Positions 35,506-43,890 of a stretch of 64,000 bases of DNA are shown piece by piece; the first letter of the stretch is position 1, and each line of letters opens with the position of its first letter. The notes below the pieces were generated by a model. That model did not search any database. It had not been told where the DNA came from and was given only the letters and a program-made list of their open reading frames with translations. This DNA comes from Nitrosomonas sp. sh817. GTDB lineage: Bacteria; Pseudomonadota; Gammaproteobacteria; Burkholderiales; Nitrosomonadaceae. The DNA lies in NCBI RefSeq assembly GCF_030908545.1, contig NZ_CP133083.1, positions 620,001-684,000 on the forward strand. Direction: 5' to 3'. Made by a program: the position numbers and the translations under genes.

Positions 35506-36873
35506 CTAACCGACCTGAATCTCAGCATTCGCATATTTGATATATTTTTTCTTTGGAGAAGCAAAGAAATAAGCGAAAGTCAGTGGTCCTACGCGACCAA
35601 TAATCATCAAAAAAATGATAACGATCTCACCTGTTACACTTAATTGGCTGGTTAATCCCCTGGACAATCCAACGGTGCTTAAAGCTGAGACAACTTCAAA
35701 AACGATGTCAATGAAAGGCGCCTTTTCAGTCAGGGTCAGGATAAAAATTCCTATAAATATCACAATAATTGATACGACGGTCAATGCAAGGGCTTTCATG
35801 ACTTGCGTTGGTGGTACGGTACGCTGAAGAATCACAACATCATCTCTTCGTCGTAAAAAAGCATAAGTTGCCATTATCAGGACAACAAAAGTACCGATCT
35901 TCAGTCCACTGGCAGTACTCAACGATCCTCCGCCAATATACATCAATAAAATCATGAGAGTCGTTGTGGCTTGCGTCAATTCTTCTATCGGCACGGTATT
36001 AAAACCCGCCGTTCTGGGTGTTACCGCCTGAAACCACGCGGTTATTGCTTGATCTGGGATGGATAACAGGCCCAGGGTTGCAGGGTTCTTTGCTTCAAGA
36101 ATCCATATGAGTGCGAATGCGCATATATTAATTATGAGCGTGCTCAACAATACAATTTTGGTATTTACATTCAGCTTATGCCAATTTTTCTGGGTTTTTA
36201 TATCAATTAGAACTAAGAACCCTATACCTCCAATGATAAAAAGCGCGGTGATCACTAAATTAATTGATAAGTTATTAAAGTAAGGTGTCAGGCTATTGCT
36301 GCTTAAAGCAAAACCAGCATTATTGAATGCGGAAATAGTGTAAAAAAAAGCATGGTGGATGGCTGTGCTTAAACCCAGCTCATTGAACCAGGTTAAAACA
36401 AGCAACATGAATCCAGTAAATTCTATAAACAAGGAATAAATCAGCACATATTTTGCAATAAAAGTCACCTTTTCCAGGTTAGTTTGGTTAAATGCTTCTT
36501 GTGCGACTATCTGCTGACCAATTCCTAATTTTGCGCCTAGACTCACTGCGGCAACAATAGCGAAAGTCATAAATCCCAAACCGCCTGCTTGAATCAGCAA
36601 CGCGATAACAATCTGTCCAAACAAGGTGAAATGGGTGCCGGTGTCGAGTACTACCAGTCCCGTGACTGTCACAGCGGAGGTTGCTGTAAAGACTGACTGT
36701 AACCAACTGATTTCATCATACGAGGCGATGGGCAGTTTTAGTAAAACGGTACCGATCGCAATGAGCAATGCGAAGCCTAGAAATAAAACTGCCGGAGGGC
36801 TGAGGTTGAGTAAGTTCTTTTTTGCTGCGGTGATAGGTTTGTAAGGTAGTACACGCGGGTCCCACGGCTTCAT
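35506..36873 (-). CDS. Potassium uptake protein, TrkH/KtrB family
   Basis: The 455-residue membrane protein has the four-repeat channel layout: SAVTVTGLVVLDTGTHF, SAFNNAGFALSSNSL, TPRTAGFNTVPIEEL and VSALSTVGLSRGLT are the selectivity-filter segments. It moves K+ with a TrkA/KtrA partner. That partner gene lies directly upstream on the same strand (5 bases between its stop and this ATG) but is split by an IS630 element, so transport may be impaired. Confidence 0.92.
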   Translation of the reverse strand: MKPWDPRVLPYKPITAAKKNLLNLSPPAVLFLGFALLIAIGTVLLKLPIASYDEISWLQSVFTATSAVTVTGLVVLDTGTHFTLFGQIVIALLIQAGGLGFMTFAIVAAVSLGAKLGIGQQIVAQEAFNQTNLEKVTFIAKYVLIYSLFIEFTGFMLLVLTWFNELGLSTAIHHAFFYTISAFNNAGFALSSNSLTPYFNNLSINLVITALFIIGGIGFLVLIDIKTQKNWHKLNVNTKIVLLSTLIINICAFALIWILEAKNPATLGLLSIPDQAITAWFQAVTPRTAGFNTVPIEELTQATTTLMILLMYIGGGSLSTASGLKIGTFVVLIMATYAFLRRRDDVVILQRTVPPTQVMKALALTVVSIIVIFIGIFILTLTEKAPFIDIVFEVVSALSTVGLSRGLTSQLSVTGEIVIIFLMIIGRVGPLTFAYFFASPKKKYIKYANAEIQVG

Positions 36874-37033
36874 TATCGCTATAACCTCGGAGCGATTGAG
36901 GCAAGTGCATCGAGTGAGCCGGATAGCACGAGAGAATCATTCAATTCCAAAATAAAATCGGGTCCAATGGATTTTATAATTTCTGTTTTTCTTCGTACTA
37001 GTAATGGATCGATAGGGTTACGAACATCTTTTA

Positions 37034-38146
37034 TAGACCCGGCCAATAAATAGTTTGAACTTTGAGTGATATTGCATGCCCATAGAAGAATGGAGAAAAT
37101 AGATGCAAGAACCTTAAAGGATGAAGCGCTGCATGAACGGCGGCGGCAAGTGATTCGTCTTTACAAGCGAGGCAGCACTTCTGTGCAAATAGCGCAAATA
37201 ACGGAACTGAGCGACACGGCTGTGAAGAAGATTATTCGACTTTATGAAACAGCTGGCGCAGCTGGACTAAAACCTGGTAGACGGGGACGAAGCGTGGGTG
37301 ACAAGCGCAGCCTCAGCGAAGAGCAGGAGTTGAGATTGCAACGGCTTATTTGCGATAAGCGTCCTGAGCAACTGAAGATGGATTTTGCATTGTGGAATCG
37401 TGGCGCGGTGAGTCAGTTAATCCAGCAGGAATGTGGCCTATCCATGCCGATACGTACGGTGGGGCACTACCTTAAACGATGGGGGTTTACCCCGCAGAAG
37501 CCGATCCGGCGTGCTCACGAACAACGCCCGGAAGCGGTAAAGCAATGGCTCAATGAGCAATACCCGGAGATAGCCAGACGCGCTCGAACTGAAGGCGGTG
37601 AAATTCACTGGGGTGATGAAACAGCACTAGTCAACACGGATGTGCGAGGACGTGGTTTTGCACCCAAGGGAAAAACGCCGGTAGCCTATGCGCCTGGTAC
37701 ACGACAACGACTGTCAATGATTGCCACAGTGACAAACAAAGGTTGTGCACGGTGGCAGATTATCGATGGCAATTTCAATTCGGATCGGCTCATTGAGTTT
37801 TTTGAGCTTCTGATCAAAGATACGGAGAAAAAAGTGTTCTTGATCCTGGATAATTTGAGAGTACACCACAGCAAACCAGTAAAGGCTTGGCTGGAAGAAA
37901 ATAAGGAAAAAATCGAATGCTTTTATTTGCCCAGCTACAGTCCGGAATTAAATCCAGAAGAGCGATTAAATTCAGATTTGAAACAGGCTATCGGTTCTAA
38001 AGTGCCGACGCGTACCAAGGAAAAATTGCGTAACGCTGCCAACGATCACATGACGATGCTGGAGAACAATCCAGAGCGTGTTGCTTCTTACTTCCAAGAT
38101 CCATATGTAAAATATGCCGCTTAAAACTATTTAATGGCCGGATCAA
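37034..38146. mobile_element. IS630-family insertion sequence 1
   Basis: The 1113-bp element is flanked by TA (37032-37033 and 38147-38148), the IS630 target. Its ends pair as TAGACCCGGCCAATAAATAG against the reverse complement of CTATTTAATGGCCGGATCAA, with a few mismatches. It carries one transposase and is inserted in the trkA gene. Confidence 0.85.
37090..38124 (+). CDS. IS630-family transposase 1
   Basis: The 344-residue transposase has an N-terminal HTH (RRQVIRLYKRGSTSVQIAQ, ELSDTAVKKIIRLYE), then the DDE catalytic core: WGDETALVNTD (first Asp), LILDNLRVHHSKPVKAWL (second Asp) and YLPSYSPELNPEERLNSDLK (Glu). It is intact. The ATG at 37090 is preferred to 37066. It is related to, but clearly different from, the transposase at 41304. 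Confidence 0.93.
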   Translation: MEKIDARTLKDEALHERRRQVIRLYKRGSTSVQIAQITELSDTAVKKIIRLYETAGAAGLKPGRRGRSVGDKRSLSEEQELRLQRLICDKRPEQLKMDFALWNRGAVSQLIQQECGLSMPIRTVGHYLKRWGFTPQKPIRRAHEQRPEAVKQWLNEQYPEIARRARTEGGEIHWGDETALVNTDVRGRGFAPKGKTPVAYAPGTRQRLSMIATVTNKGCARWQIIDGNFNSDRLIEFFELLIKDTEKKVFLILDNLRVHHSKPVKAWLEENKEKIECFYLPSYSPELNPEERLNSDLKQAIGSKVPTRTKEKLRNAANDHMTMLENNPERVASYFQDPYVKYAA

Positions 38147-38817
38147 TAATAAGTCCTTGATAGCAATATCGTGACATTTCTCCGTTATTTTTATCTCGAC
38201 TACATATAAATTAAAGCCAATGGGCATGTAATGATTAACCATTGGATAATTGAGTGATTGCGCTACTTTAATGCCCATTTCTTCTTCAGGATGCACAATG
38301 CGCGAAATCCCAATTCTTGAAAGTATAGTGTGATGCGGTTTTGAAGAAGCTTTGGCCCAAATCTCATTAATGCCCATATTTTTTAGCAGCAGCACACAAA
38401 GTATACTGGCTTCTAAACTTTCACCAATTGCCACGATTGCTGCATCGCAATTGGCGATATTTAAATCTTTGAGAGCATTCTCATCGGTAGCATCGGCTAT
38501 TGCTGCGAGCGTCAATTGATCTGCCAGCTTATTGACAATTTTTGCGTCAATGTCAATTCCGATAACTGAATGACCAAATCGCATCAGTTCTAGCGAAGCT
38601 GCCGAACCAAACCTGCCCAACCCTATTACTGCGAATTGTCTTTGTTGATTTCTCATATTCCTTAGTATTTATAAAACGAGTCTTAGGAAGCTAAAGTGGG
38701 TTTAAACGTAATAATTTGAGAAGATTATCACGGCGATGATTAAAACGAAATTCGGTTTTTTCAGGCGTAGATGGAAGGTATGTTCGAGCACACCATTGAA
38801 CTTAGCCAAACGTCTTT

Positions 38818-38951
38818 TAGGGAAATGCTGATTAATTGACTGCATGAGCGAATCACTTCGTTACGCGGTTATCCTTATTGATATGTCTCGGTTGCTGTGC
38901 GCCGTGCGCCTCGTGCTTCATCTCGTTCGCCGAATTAGTCAGCGTTTCCCT
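38818..38951. repeat. MITE-like 150-bp repeat, full copy (inverted)
   Basis: TAGGGAAATGCTGATTAATT at the left and AATTAGTCAGCGTTTCCCTT at the right are the termini. The body is the reverse complement of the copy at 25992-26142. It lies upstream of trkA. Confidence 0.85.
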
Positions 38952-38989
38952 TATCATTTAAGCTAATCTACTACAGCCCCATTTTTATT

Positions 38990-39579
38990 GTCCATCATAA
39001 GGTTAAAACCACCGGCTTCAGCCGGTCAGCTTTAGCTGCGAGAATATGCCACACAGGAGGTGTGGCATGGATTATAGACATGGAAGTCATACGGTTTATC
39101 AGATTGAATATCATTTTGTATGGGTAACGAAGTATAGATATAAGATTCTGAAGGGAGAAGTAGCAGAACGAGTACGAGAGTTGGTTCGTCAGACGTGTGA
39201 AGCATTTGAAATGAGAATTGTACAGGGTGTAGTAAGTAAGGATCATGTGCATATTCTGGTGAGTTGTCCGCCGGAGATGGCTCCGAGTGAGATCATGAGG
39301 CGGCTAAAAGGACGAACATCGAGCTATCTGTTTGAAGAATTTCCTCACTTGAAGAAGCGGTACTGGGGAAGGCATTTTTGGGCGCGATGGGTATTTCTGC
39401 GTGACAGTAGGTCAGATGACAGAAGAGATGATCAAACAATACTTGGAGCATCATTTTGAGCCAAATCCAAACGACAATTTTAAAATGGAGCCGGAATAAG
39501 ACGCGTCGTTTAGTCGACGCGTATCCGGACTTTCAGTCCGTAACTCAAACCCACCGGCTTTAGCCGGTGGTTGTTTAGT
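38990..39579. mobile_element. IS200/IS605-type element
   Basis: Comparison with the empty site at 31355-32079 fixes the ends exactly: the element starts after TTTTTATT and ends before CAATGG, with no target duplication, as for this family. Each end has a hairpin (ACCGGCTTCAGCCGGT near the left, CCACCGGCTTTAGCCGGTGG near the right). It has only the tnpA gene, and that gene is frameshifted. Confidence 0.88.
39067..39499 (+). pseudogene. tnpA: IS200-type transposase TnpA, frameshifted
   Basis: The frame opens as MDYRHGSHTVYQIEYHFVWV and has the HUH metal motif in SKDHVHILVSCPP. After GRHFWAR an extra T at 39388 shifts it. Dropping that base restores RGYFCVTVGQMTEEMIKQYL, which holds the catalytic Tyr, then a tail ending KMEPE. 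As written, the protein loses the Tyr and should be inactive. Confidence 0.85.
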
Positions 39580-39583
39580 CAAT

Positions 39584-39726
39584 GGAGACCTTTGCACGGT
39601 GTCATGAGCGGTACGAGAATAAGGCAAAAATTTGCGAAAAGGCGGAGTTTACACGAGGTAAATGAGCATTTTTCGCGAATTTTTAACGCAATTATCGTGC
39701 CGCGTAGTAATCGTGCAAAGGTCTCC
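39584..39726. mobile_element. IS5-family-like MITE (143 bp), copy 2
   Basis: Same 143-bp element as at 31399-31541, with matching terminal inverted repeats and AAT on both sides. It is part of the duplicated segment, so it was present before duplication. Confidence 0.75.
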
Positions 39727-39857
39727 AATGGTGTGTGCTTTGAAAGATTTGATGACAGTAAATACAAAATCCCTATCGGGGTTGCTTGGGATGCTATACA
39801 CAGAAGAATTGACGCTGAACTTAAACTTGATTGTCCCGTTTGGGAGGAAAGAAACCA

Positions 39858-39926
39858 ATGAACTTTTTCGAGTATGAAAAAGCCTTGATGATATTCATGA
39901 TATTACAGACACACGGGGTTAAATAA
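39858..39926 (+). CDS. Tiny ORF (22 residues), copy 2
   Basis: Same as the ORF at 31673-31741 but for a Tyr-to-Phe change (MNFFEYEKALMIFMILQTHG). It is coupled to its neighbours in the same way. Confidence 0.35.
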   Translation: MNFFEYEKALMIFMILQTHGVK

Positions 39927-40006
39927 TGATAGGGATAAGTGAGGAGAGTTTGAGAGCGTTATTTAAAGGAGATTGCGGTAATGTTTTAAAGGACAGGATG
40001 AAATGA
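39926..40006 (+). CDS. Tiny ORF (26 residues), copy 2
   Basis: Identical in reading to the ORF at 31741-31821. The ATG shares one base with the previous stop. Confidence 0.35.
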   Translation: MIGISEESLRALFKGDCGNVLKDRMK

Positions 40007-40155
40007 GCTTTTTAGAATGGCCGTGTGAACTATTTTTAAGCGTTTGCAGCATTTTAGTAGCGACAAAGGCTTTATTGGCATTGGTTCTTGGCGGCATCTC
40101 GATCGGGATGATTTTTATAGTAATAAAACAAATAATCAAGGATTTAAGGAAATAA
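40003..40155 (+). CDS. Small single-pass membrane protein, copy 2
   Basis: Reads like 31818-31970 with a few conservative changes (SVCSILVATKALLALVLGGI). That the hydrophobic character is kept while bases differ suggests it was once under selection. Confidence 0.45.
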   Translation: MSFLEWPCELFLSVCSILVATKALLALVLGGISIGMIFIVIKQIIKDLRK

Positions 40156-40234
40156 TTTGATATGAGCCACTTTTTTGCAAAACCACAGGAGCTGCTCAAA
40201 TGAGAGGGATAAATGAGGAAAAATAAGGGAGATA

Positions 40235-40471
40235 ATGCGCGATGGTTATAACGATGAATCTCTCGTTATAGAGGATTGTAGTTTGCCAGGATGCACAGAG
40301 CTTAACCCGTGGTTACCGATTGATGAAAATATGCCAACAAACAAACACATATTTATTCACGCAAACGACACGGCACAGATTGGCATGTTCGATGGCATTA
40401 CAGATGGACCAAGTGAGAACAGCAAGAATTGGAGTCGATTAGCTATATCAGAAAAATCTTTATTTTATTGA
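40235..40471 (+). CDS. Hypothetical protein downstream of the duplicated segment
   Basis: The 78-residue frame starts within the duplicated segment (MRDGYNDESL) and continues only in copy 2 (NPWLPIDENMPTNKHIFIHA, GMFDGITDGPSENSKNW). In copy 1 the frame ends after 17 codons, so copy 2 is the complete form. GGGAGAT precedes the ATG. I do not recognise it; it looks like a phage-type protein. Confidence 0.5.
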   Translation: MRDGYNDESLVIEDCSLPGCTELNPWLPIDENMPTNKHIFIHANDTAQIGMFDGITDGPSENSKNWSRLAISEKSLFY

Positions 40472-40475
40472 AAAG

Positions 40476-40676
40476 ATGATAACAAACAATAAGCTAGAAA
40501 CAGAAAAAGCCGCAAAGTATCTGAACGTCACAGTTGGAACATTGGCGGCCTGGAGAAGCACAAAAAGACACGTACTTCCATATTACAAAATTTTTAGTAG
40601 AATATACTACGATATCATGGGCTTAGATGCATTTATACAGTCAAAAAGAGTAAGCTTATTACAGCTGTCACCCTGA
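40476..40676 (+). CDS. Helix-turn-helix (excisionase/AlpA-like) protein
   Basis: The 66-residue product reads LETEKAAKYLNVTVGTLAAW, RSTKRHVLPYYKIFSRIYYD and LDAFIQSKR, the winged-helix pattern of MerR-like excisionase/AlpA proteins. It would bind DNA and may control excision or phage-type genes. It starts 4 bases after the previous stop. Confidence 0.65.
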   Translation: MITNNKLETEKAAKYLNVTVGTLAAWRSTKRHVLPYYKIFSRIYYDIMGLDAFIQSKRVSLLQLSP

Positions 40677-41275
40677 GTGAGATTTTTCAGTTACCCGAAA
40701 ATGCATCTAAGTTATTGATTATTTGGCTCACAAAATCGGATAAAACTGGTAACTGGAGAATTAAACTTACAATTTAATAGCAAATAGGTTTTATGATCTA
40801 ATTTATTGCTCACTATTTGTGCGAAAAATCGAGTCAGCCAATCGGGTCCCAGTAGATACAAGTTTTGAAAGTACGCGAAGTTGTTCTTTGCAGGATCTTG
40901 ATTGCGTAGGGATTGGATAATTAATTGTATGATCAATTTCTCCCCATATTTCCTCAAACAATGTTCTAACCTGAATTTCGCAACATATCTGTGATGATTC
41001 CTTTGGTTTAATTAGATAATGGATGCTTGTGTAATATGATTCTTTAACTTTGACCTCCAATTCAAGCTTCTCAAAAAACTCCTTAGCTTCAGGATCCCAT
41101 GAATATGCAGTAGGTTTTTCTGCTAAAAACCAATCTTGAGATTCTATTTTTTGCTTTATAAACGCATGAATTAATGGGAACTGATCCTGATAAAGATGTA
41201 AAACTCGCACTCCAGCAAGATCCGTAATTTGTGAAAAGAAGTTTTCTGATGTTATAGATGAATATTTTCTTTTTA

Positions 41276-42395
41276 TTGATCCGGCCAGATGAAGTTTGAA
41301 GTTTCAAGCGGCATATTTGACCCTCGGATCTTGAAAGAAGCTTTTGACCCGTTCGGGTGATTGTTCAAGTTTAACCATGTGTTCGGTGGCAGCGAGTTTG
41401 AGTTTGGCCTTGGTGCGCACCGGCACTTTCGTCCCGATGGCATGCTTGAGGTCGGCATTGAGGCGTTCCTCCGGATTCAGTTCCGGGCTATAGCTGGGCA
41501 GGTAGAACAGCTCGATTTTGTCTTGTCGTTCAGCGACCCATGCCTTGACCTGTTTGCTGTGATGAACCCGCAGATTGTCGAGAATCAAGAATACCTTCTT
41601 CCCGGCATCCTTGATCAGCGCTTCGAGGAATTCGATCAGCCTGTCGGCGTTGAAGGCCTCGTCGATAATCATCCAGCGTGTTTTGCCCTGATTCGTCACT
41701 GCGGCAATCATCGATAGCTTCTGTCGCGTACCACCAGCCGCGTAGGTGACTGGCGTCTTGCCTGCCGGAGCATAGCAACGACCGCGCACATCGGTATTGA
41801 CCAAGGCGGTTTCATCGCCCCAGTGAATCTCGCCGCCTTCCGCCTTGGCGCGCTTCTCAATTTCCGGGTATTGCTCGTTGAGCCAGGCTTGTACGGCTTC
41901 AGGCCGCTGCTCATAGGCCTTCTTGATCGGCTTCTGGGGAGTGAAACCCCAACGTGACAGATAGTTGCCTACGCCGCGCACCGACAGCTTGATGCTGTAC
42001 TCCCGCTCTATCAGTTGCATGACCGCCGCCCGATTCCACAGCGCAAATTCCATCTTCAGTTGCTCCGGACGCTTGTCACAAATGATCTTGCGGATGGCTT
42101 GTTCCTGCTCCTCTGTCAGTGACCGCCCTTGACCAGTACGCTTGCCTCGCATCCCTGGCTTCAGGGCGGAAAATCCGCCTTCTTCATACCGATCTATCGC
42201 AAACCGAACTGTCGGATACGAAAGCCCACTGAGCTCAACAATTTGCATCACGCCGTAGCCCTTGCGATGCAACCGCACCACTTGCTTGCGCCGTTCATGC
42301 AGTTGCTCCAGCGTCGAATATCTTGCGTCGTCTTTTTCCATTTCAACAAGATGGGGGGCGATTCATAAATTTCAAGTATTATTGTGCCGAGTCAA
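41276..42395. mobile_element. IS630-family insertion sequence 2
   Basis: The 1120-bp element lies between TA at 41274-41275 and 42396-42397. Its left end TTGATCCGGCC is shared with one end of element 1; its right end TTGTGCCGAGTCAA is more divergent. It carries one transposase and interrupts the RelA/SpoT-type gene. Confidence 0.85.
41304..42341 (-). CDS. IS630-family transposase 2
   Basis: The 345-residue protein has the same layout as the transposase at 37090: HTH (KQVVRLHRKGYGVMQIVELS), WGDETALVNTD, LILDNLRVHHSKQVKAW and YLPSYSPELNPEERLNADLK. It is more GC-rich and differs throughout, so the two elements arrived independently. It appears intact. Confidence 0.93.
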   Translation of the reverse strand: MEKDDARYSTLEQLHERRKQVVRLHRKGYGVMQIVELSGLSYPTVRFAIDRYEEGGFSALKPGMRGKRTGQGRSLTEEQEQAIRKIICDKRPEQLKMEFALWNRAAVMQLIEREYSIKLSVRGVGNYLSRWGFTPQKPIKKAYEQRPEAVQAWLNEQYPEIEKRAKAEGGEIHWGDETALVNTDVRGRCYAPAGKTPVTYAAGGTRQKLSMIAAVTNQGKTRWMIIDEAFNADRLIEFLEALIKDAGKKVFLILDNLRVHHSKQVKAWVAERQDKIELFYLPSYSPELNPEERLNADLKHAIGTKVPVRTKAKLKLAATEHMVKLEQSPERVKSFFQDPRVKYAA

Positions 42396-42591
42396 TAGTT
42401 TCTCGCGAAGATGATCAGGGTCTTTAAGTCTTGCTTTTATCGAGTGGATTGTTGGGTTCGTTGTTTGGTTGAGTGTTGGTTCAAGTTTAAAGCAATCTAC
42501 AACCACATTTTTGAATTGCTCAAATAGGTGTTTATCTTTTTGATAAAGATGAATTAATTCGTCACAGTCCAATGACATAAATTACCATTCT

Positions 42592-43701
42592 TTAAGAAAG
42601 TAATTCAACACGTTTTAAAAGCTCGGTTGCAAATTTTTTATAAGAATCTTTTGTATCCTCGTATTTTTGGCGAGCACCTGCCAGGGTGCTTGAATCGCCA
42701 GGTTCTTTTTTAGCATTACTAGGCACTTTCCACATTGGCATATGATATTTTTGTGCCATAGCTGGAAATGTATTATGTGTATACATAATACAATCATCAC
42801 CAATAGGACTTCCCAAAAGTTGATCAGTTAAGTGATTTCGAAGTTCTGGTTTGATGTATTCTTTAATTGCCGAAGGAATTTTTTCAGCATAATTAGAATG
42901 AGCTTTGGCTAAGCCTCGTGTACCGTCCTTTGAATTTGAATATGGTTTTGCATTGTATATTGTGTAGCCAAGAAAACTAACAAACTGAGCAGGAAAAGCT
43001 TTTCTCTTATCTTCGCTAAGCAATTTATAAAGAATATCAAACTCAGTCTTCCATACTGAAAGAGCTTTTCCGATATTTCGTATCCCATAGAGTGAAAAAA
43101 TATCGGGCAAAGCTGGAATAAAAAAACCGTCGACAGTAGATATAATGACTTTGTTTAGAACTCCTAAACTAGGAGAAGTATCTACAATAACAAAATCATA
43201 TTGGTGTACTGAAGTGTACTCATTAGCTAAAGATCTAATACGAGTTAAAGTTCTAATAGCTAATGGATCACCACGGTATACATCAGGCCATCTCTTGGAA
43301 ATTGCTTCCTCAAAGGTGTGTAATGATAATCTCCCTGGGATGATATCTAAAGATTCGGTTAATTTGAAGGGTGGAGGTAATTTGCTTAGTTCTCCTGTTC
43401 CTTCTTCTGTTGATTTAACAATAAAATGGAGACTTCTTGGTGAATTTAATATTTGATCAAACGCTCTTTCAGTTAAATCTTTCTTTGTTGCATCCATCCC
43501 TAAATCTATAAAAGAATCCTCTTTTTCCCAAATATCATGAATTTTTTCTTCTGCAATTGAATAAATTGTTAAATTACATTGTGGATCAGCGTCAATCATC
43601 AAAACTTTATATCCTATTTCTGATAATGCATGAGATAAATGAAATGTTAAAGTTGTTTTACCAACCCCGCCTTTATTATTAAATACAGATAAAACTTTCA
43701 T
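42592..43701 (-). CDS. ParA-like ATPase
   Basis: The 369-residue protein has the deviant Walker A FNNKGGVGKTTL with the Lys of ParA/MinD, a Walker A' KVLMIDADPQCN and DFVIVDTSPSLGVLN. The C-terminal 150 residues (GYTIYNAKPYSNSKDG, MAQKYHMPMW, YEDTKDSYKKFATELL) are longer than plasmid ParA. No ParB or centromere-like repeat is seen, so it is probably not a partition gene here. Its stop is 13 bases from the start of the RelA/SpoT-type gene, an arrangement that suggests a two-gene unit. A 75-bp repeat lies upstream. Confidence 0.85.
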   Translation of the reverse strand: MKVLSVFNNKGGVGKTTLTFHLSHALSEIGYKVLMIDADPQCNLTIYSIAEEKIHDIWEKEDSFIDLGMDATKKDLTERAFDQILNSPRSLHFIVKSTEEGTGELSKLPPPFKLTESLDIIPGRLSLHTFEEAISKRWPDVYRGDPLAIRTLTRIRSLANEYTSVHQYDFVIVDTSPSLGVLNKVIISTVDGFFIPALPDIFSLYGIRNIGKALSVWKTEFDILYKLLSEDKRKAFPAQFVSFLGYTIYNAKPYSNSKDGTRGLAKAHSNYAEKIPSAIKEYIKPELRNHLTDQLLGSPIGDDCIMYTHNTFPAMAQKYHMPMWKVPSNAKKEPGDSSTLAGARQKYEDTKDSYKKFATELLKRVELLS

Positions 43702-43794
43702 TTATGGCCTTTATGAGAAACAGGAAGGAAATTTTTGATTCAAAAAAGATTTTCTAAACAATCTGGGTATTATGTCAATTCTCAAGCCCTCCGA

Positions 43795-43869
43795 TCAAGT
43801 AACACGGGGGGCTACAAATACATACCATTGAAAACTAAAGAACAACTATAAAGGTTCTTTGTCTTTCCG
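43795..43869. repeat. 75-bp direct repeat, copy 2
   Basis: Matches 29219-29293 at about 69 of 75 positions. The internal inverted repeat has changed to AAAGAAC ... GTTCTTT. It lies about 95 bases upstream of the ParA-like gene, as copy 1 lies upstream of the PLD-type gene. Confidence 0.85.
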
Positions 43870-43890
43870 ACAATCAGTTAAATCCTAAAA

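Larger units (their letters stand above)
36879..38656 (-). pseudogene. TrkA/KtrA potassium channel regulator, split by IS630
   Basis: The N-terminal part (38656 to about 38149) reads QFAVIGLGRFGSAASLELM, HSVIGIDIDAKIV and CDAAIVAIGESLEASILCVL, an RCK domain with NAD/ATP-binding GxGRFG. The C-terminal part (about 37031 to 36879) reads NPIDPLLVRRKTEIIKSIG and FILELNDSLVLSGSLDAL. Deleting 37034-38148 (the element plus one TA) restores a continuous frame of about 220 residues, the normal KtrA length, joining at KDLLKDVRN. The insertion is therefore probably recent. Confidence 0.85.
38950..40264. repeat. 725-bp duplicated segment, copy 2, split by an IS200 element
   Basis: Matches 31355-32079 throughout except for an inserted 590 bases at 38990-39579. 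It carries the same MITE, the same tiny reading frames and the same leading bases CTTATCATTTAAGCTAATC. It joins a different downstream gene at its right end. Confidence 0.9.
40803..42578 (-). pseudogene. RelA/SpoT-domain protein split by IS630
   Basis: The N-terminal part (42578 to 42396) reads MSLDCDELIHLYQKDKHLFE and IHSIKARLKDPDHLREKL. The C-terminal part (41275 to 40803) reads SQITDLAGVRVLHLYQDQF, YYTSIHYLIKPK and CEIQVRTLFEEIWGEIDHTI. These are the (p)ppGpp-synthetase signatures of the small alarmone synthetase fold. Removing the IS630 element and one TA joins LREKL to KRKYSSITSEN in frame, giving about 218 residues. It lies just downstream of a ParA-like ATPase on the same strand. Confidence 0.85.

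Noticed and set aside
42592-43701. Plasmid-type partition locus
   Set aside because: The ParA-like gene has no ParB partner and no centromere-like repeats, and its C-terminus differs from partition ATPases.
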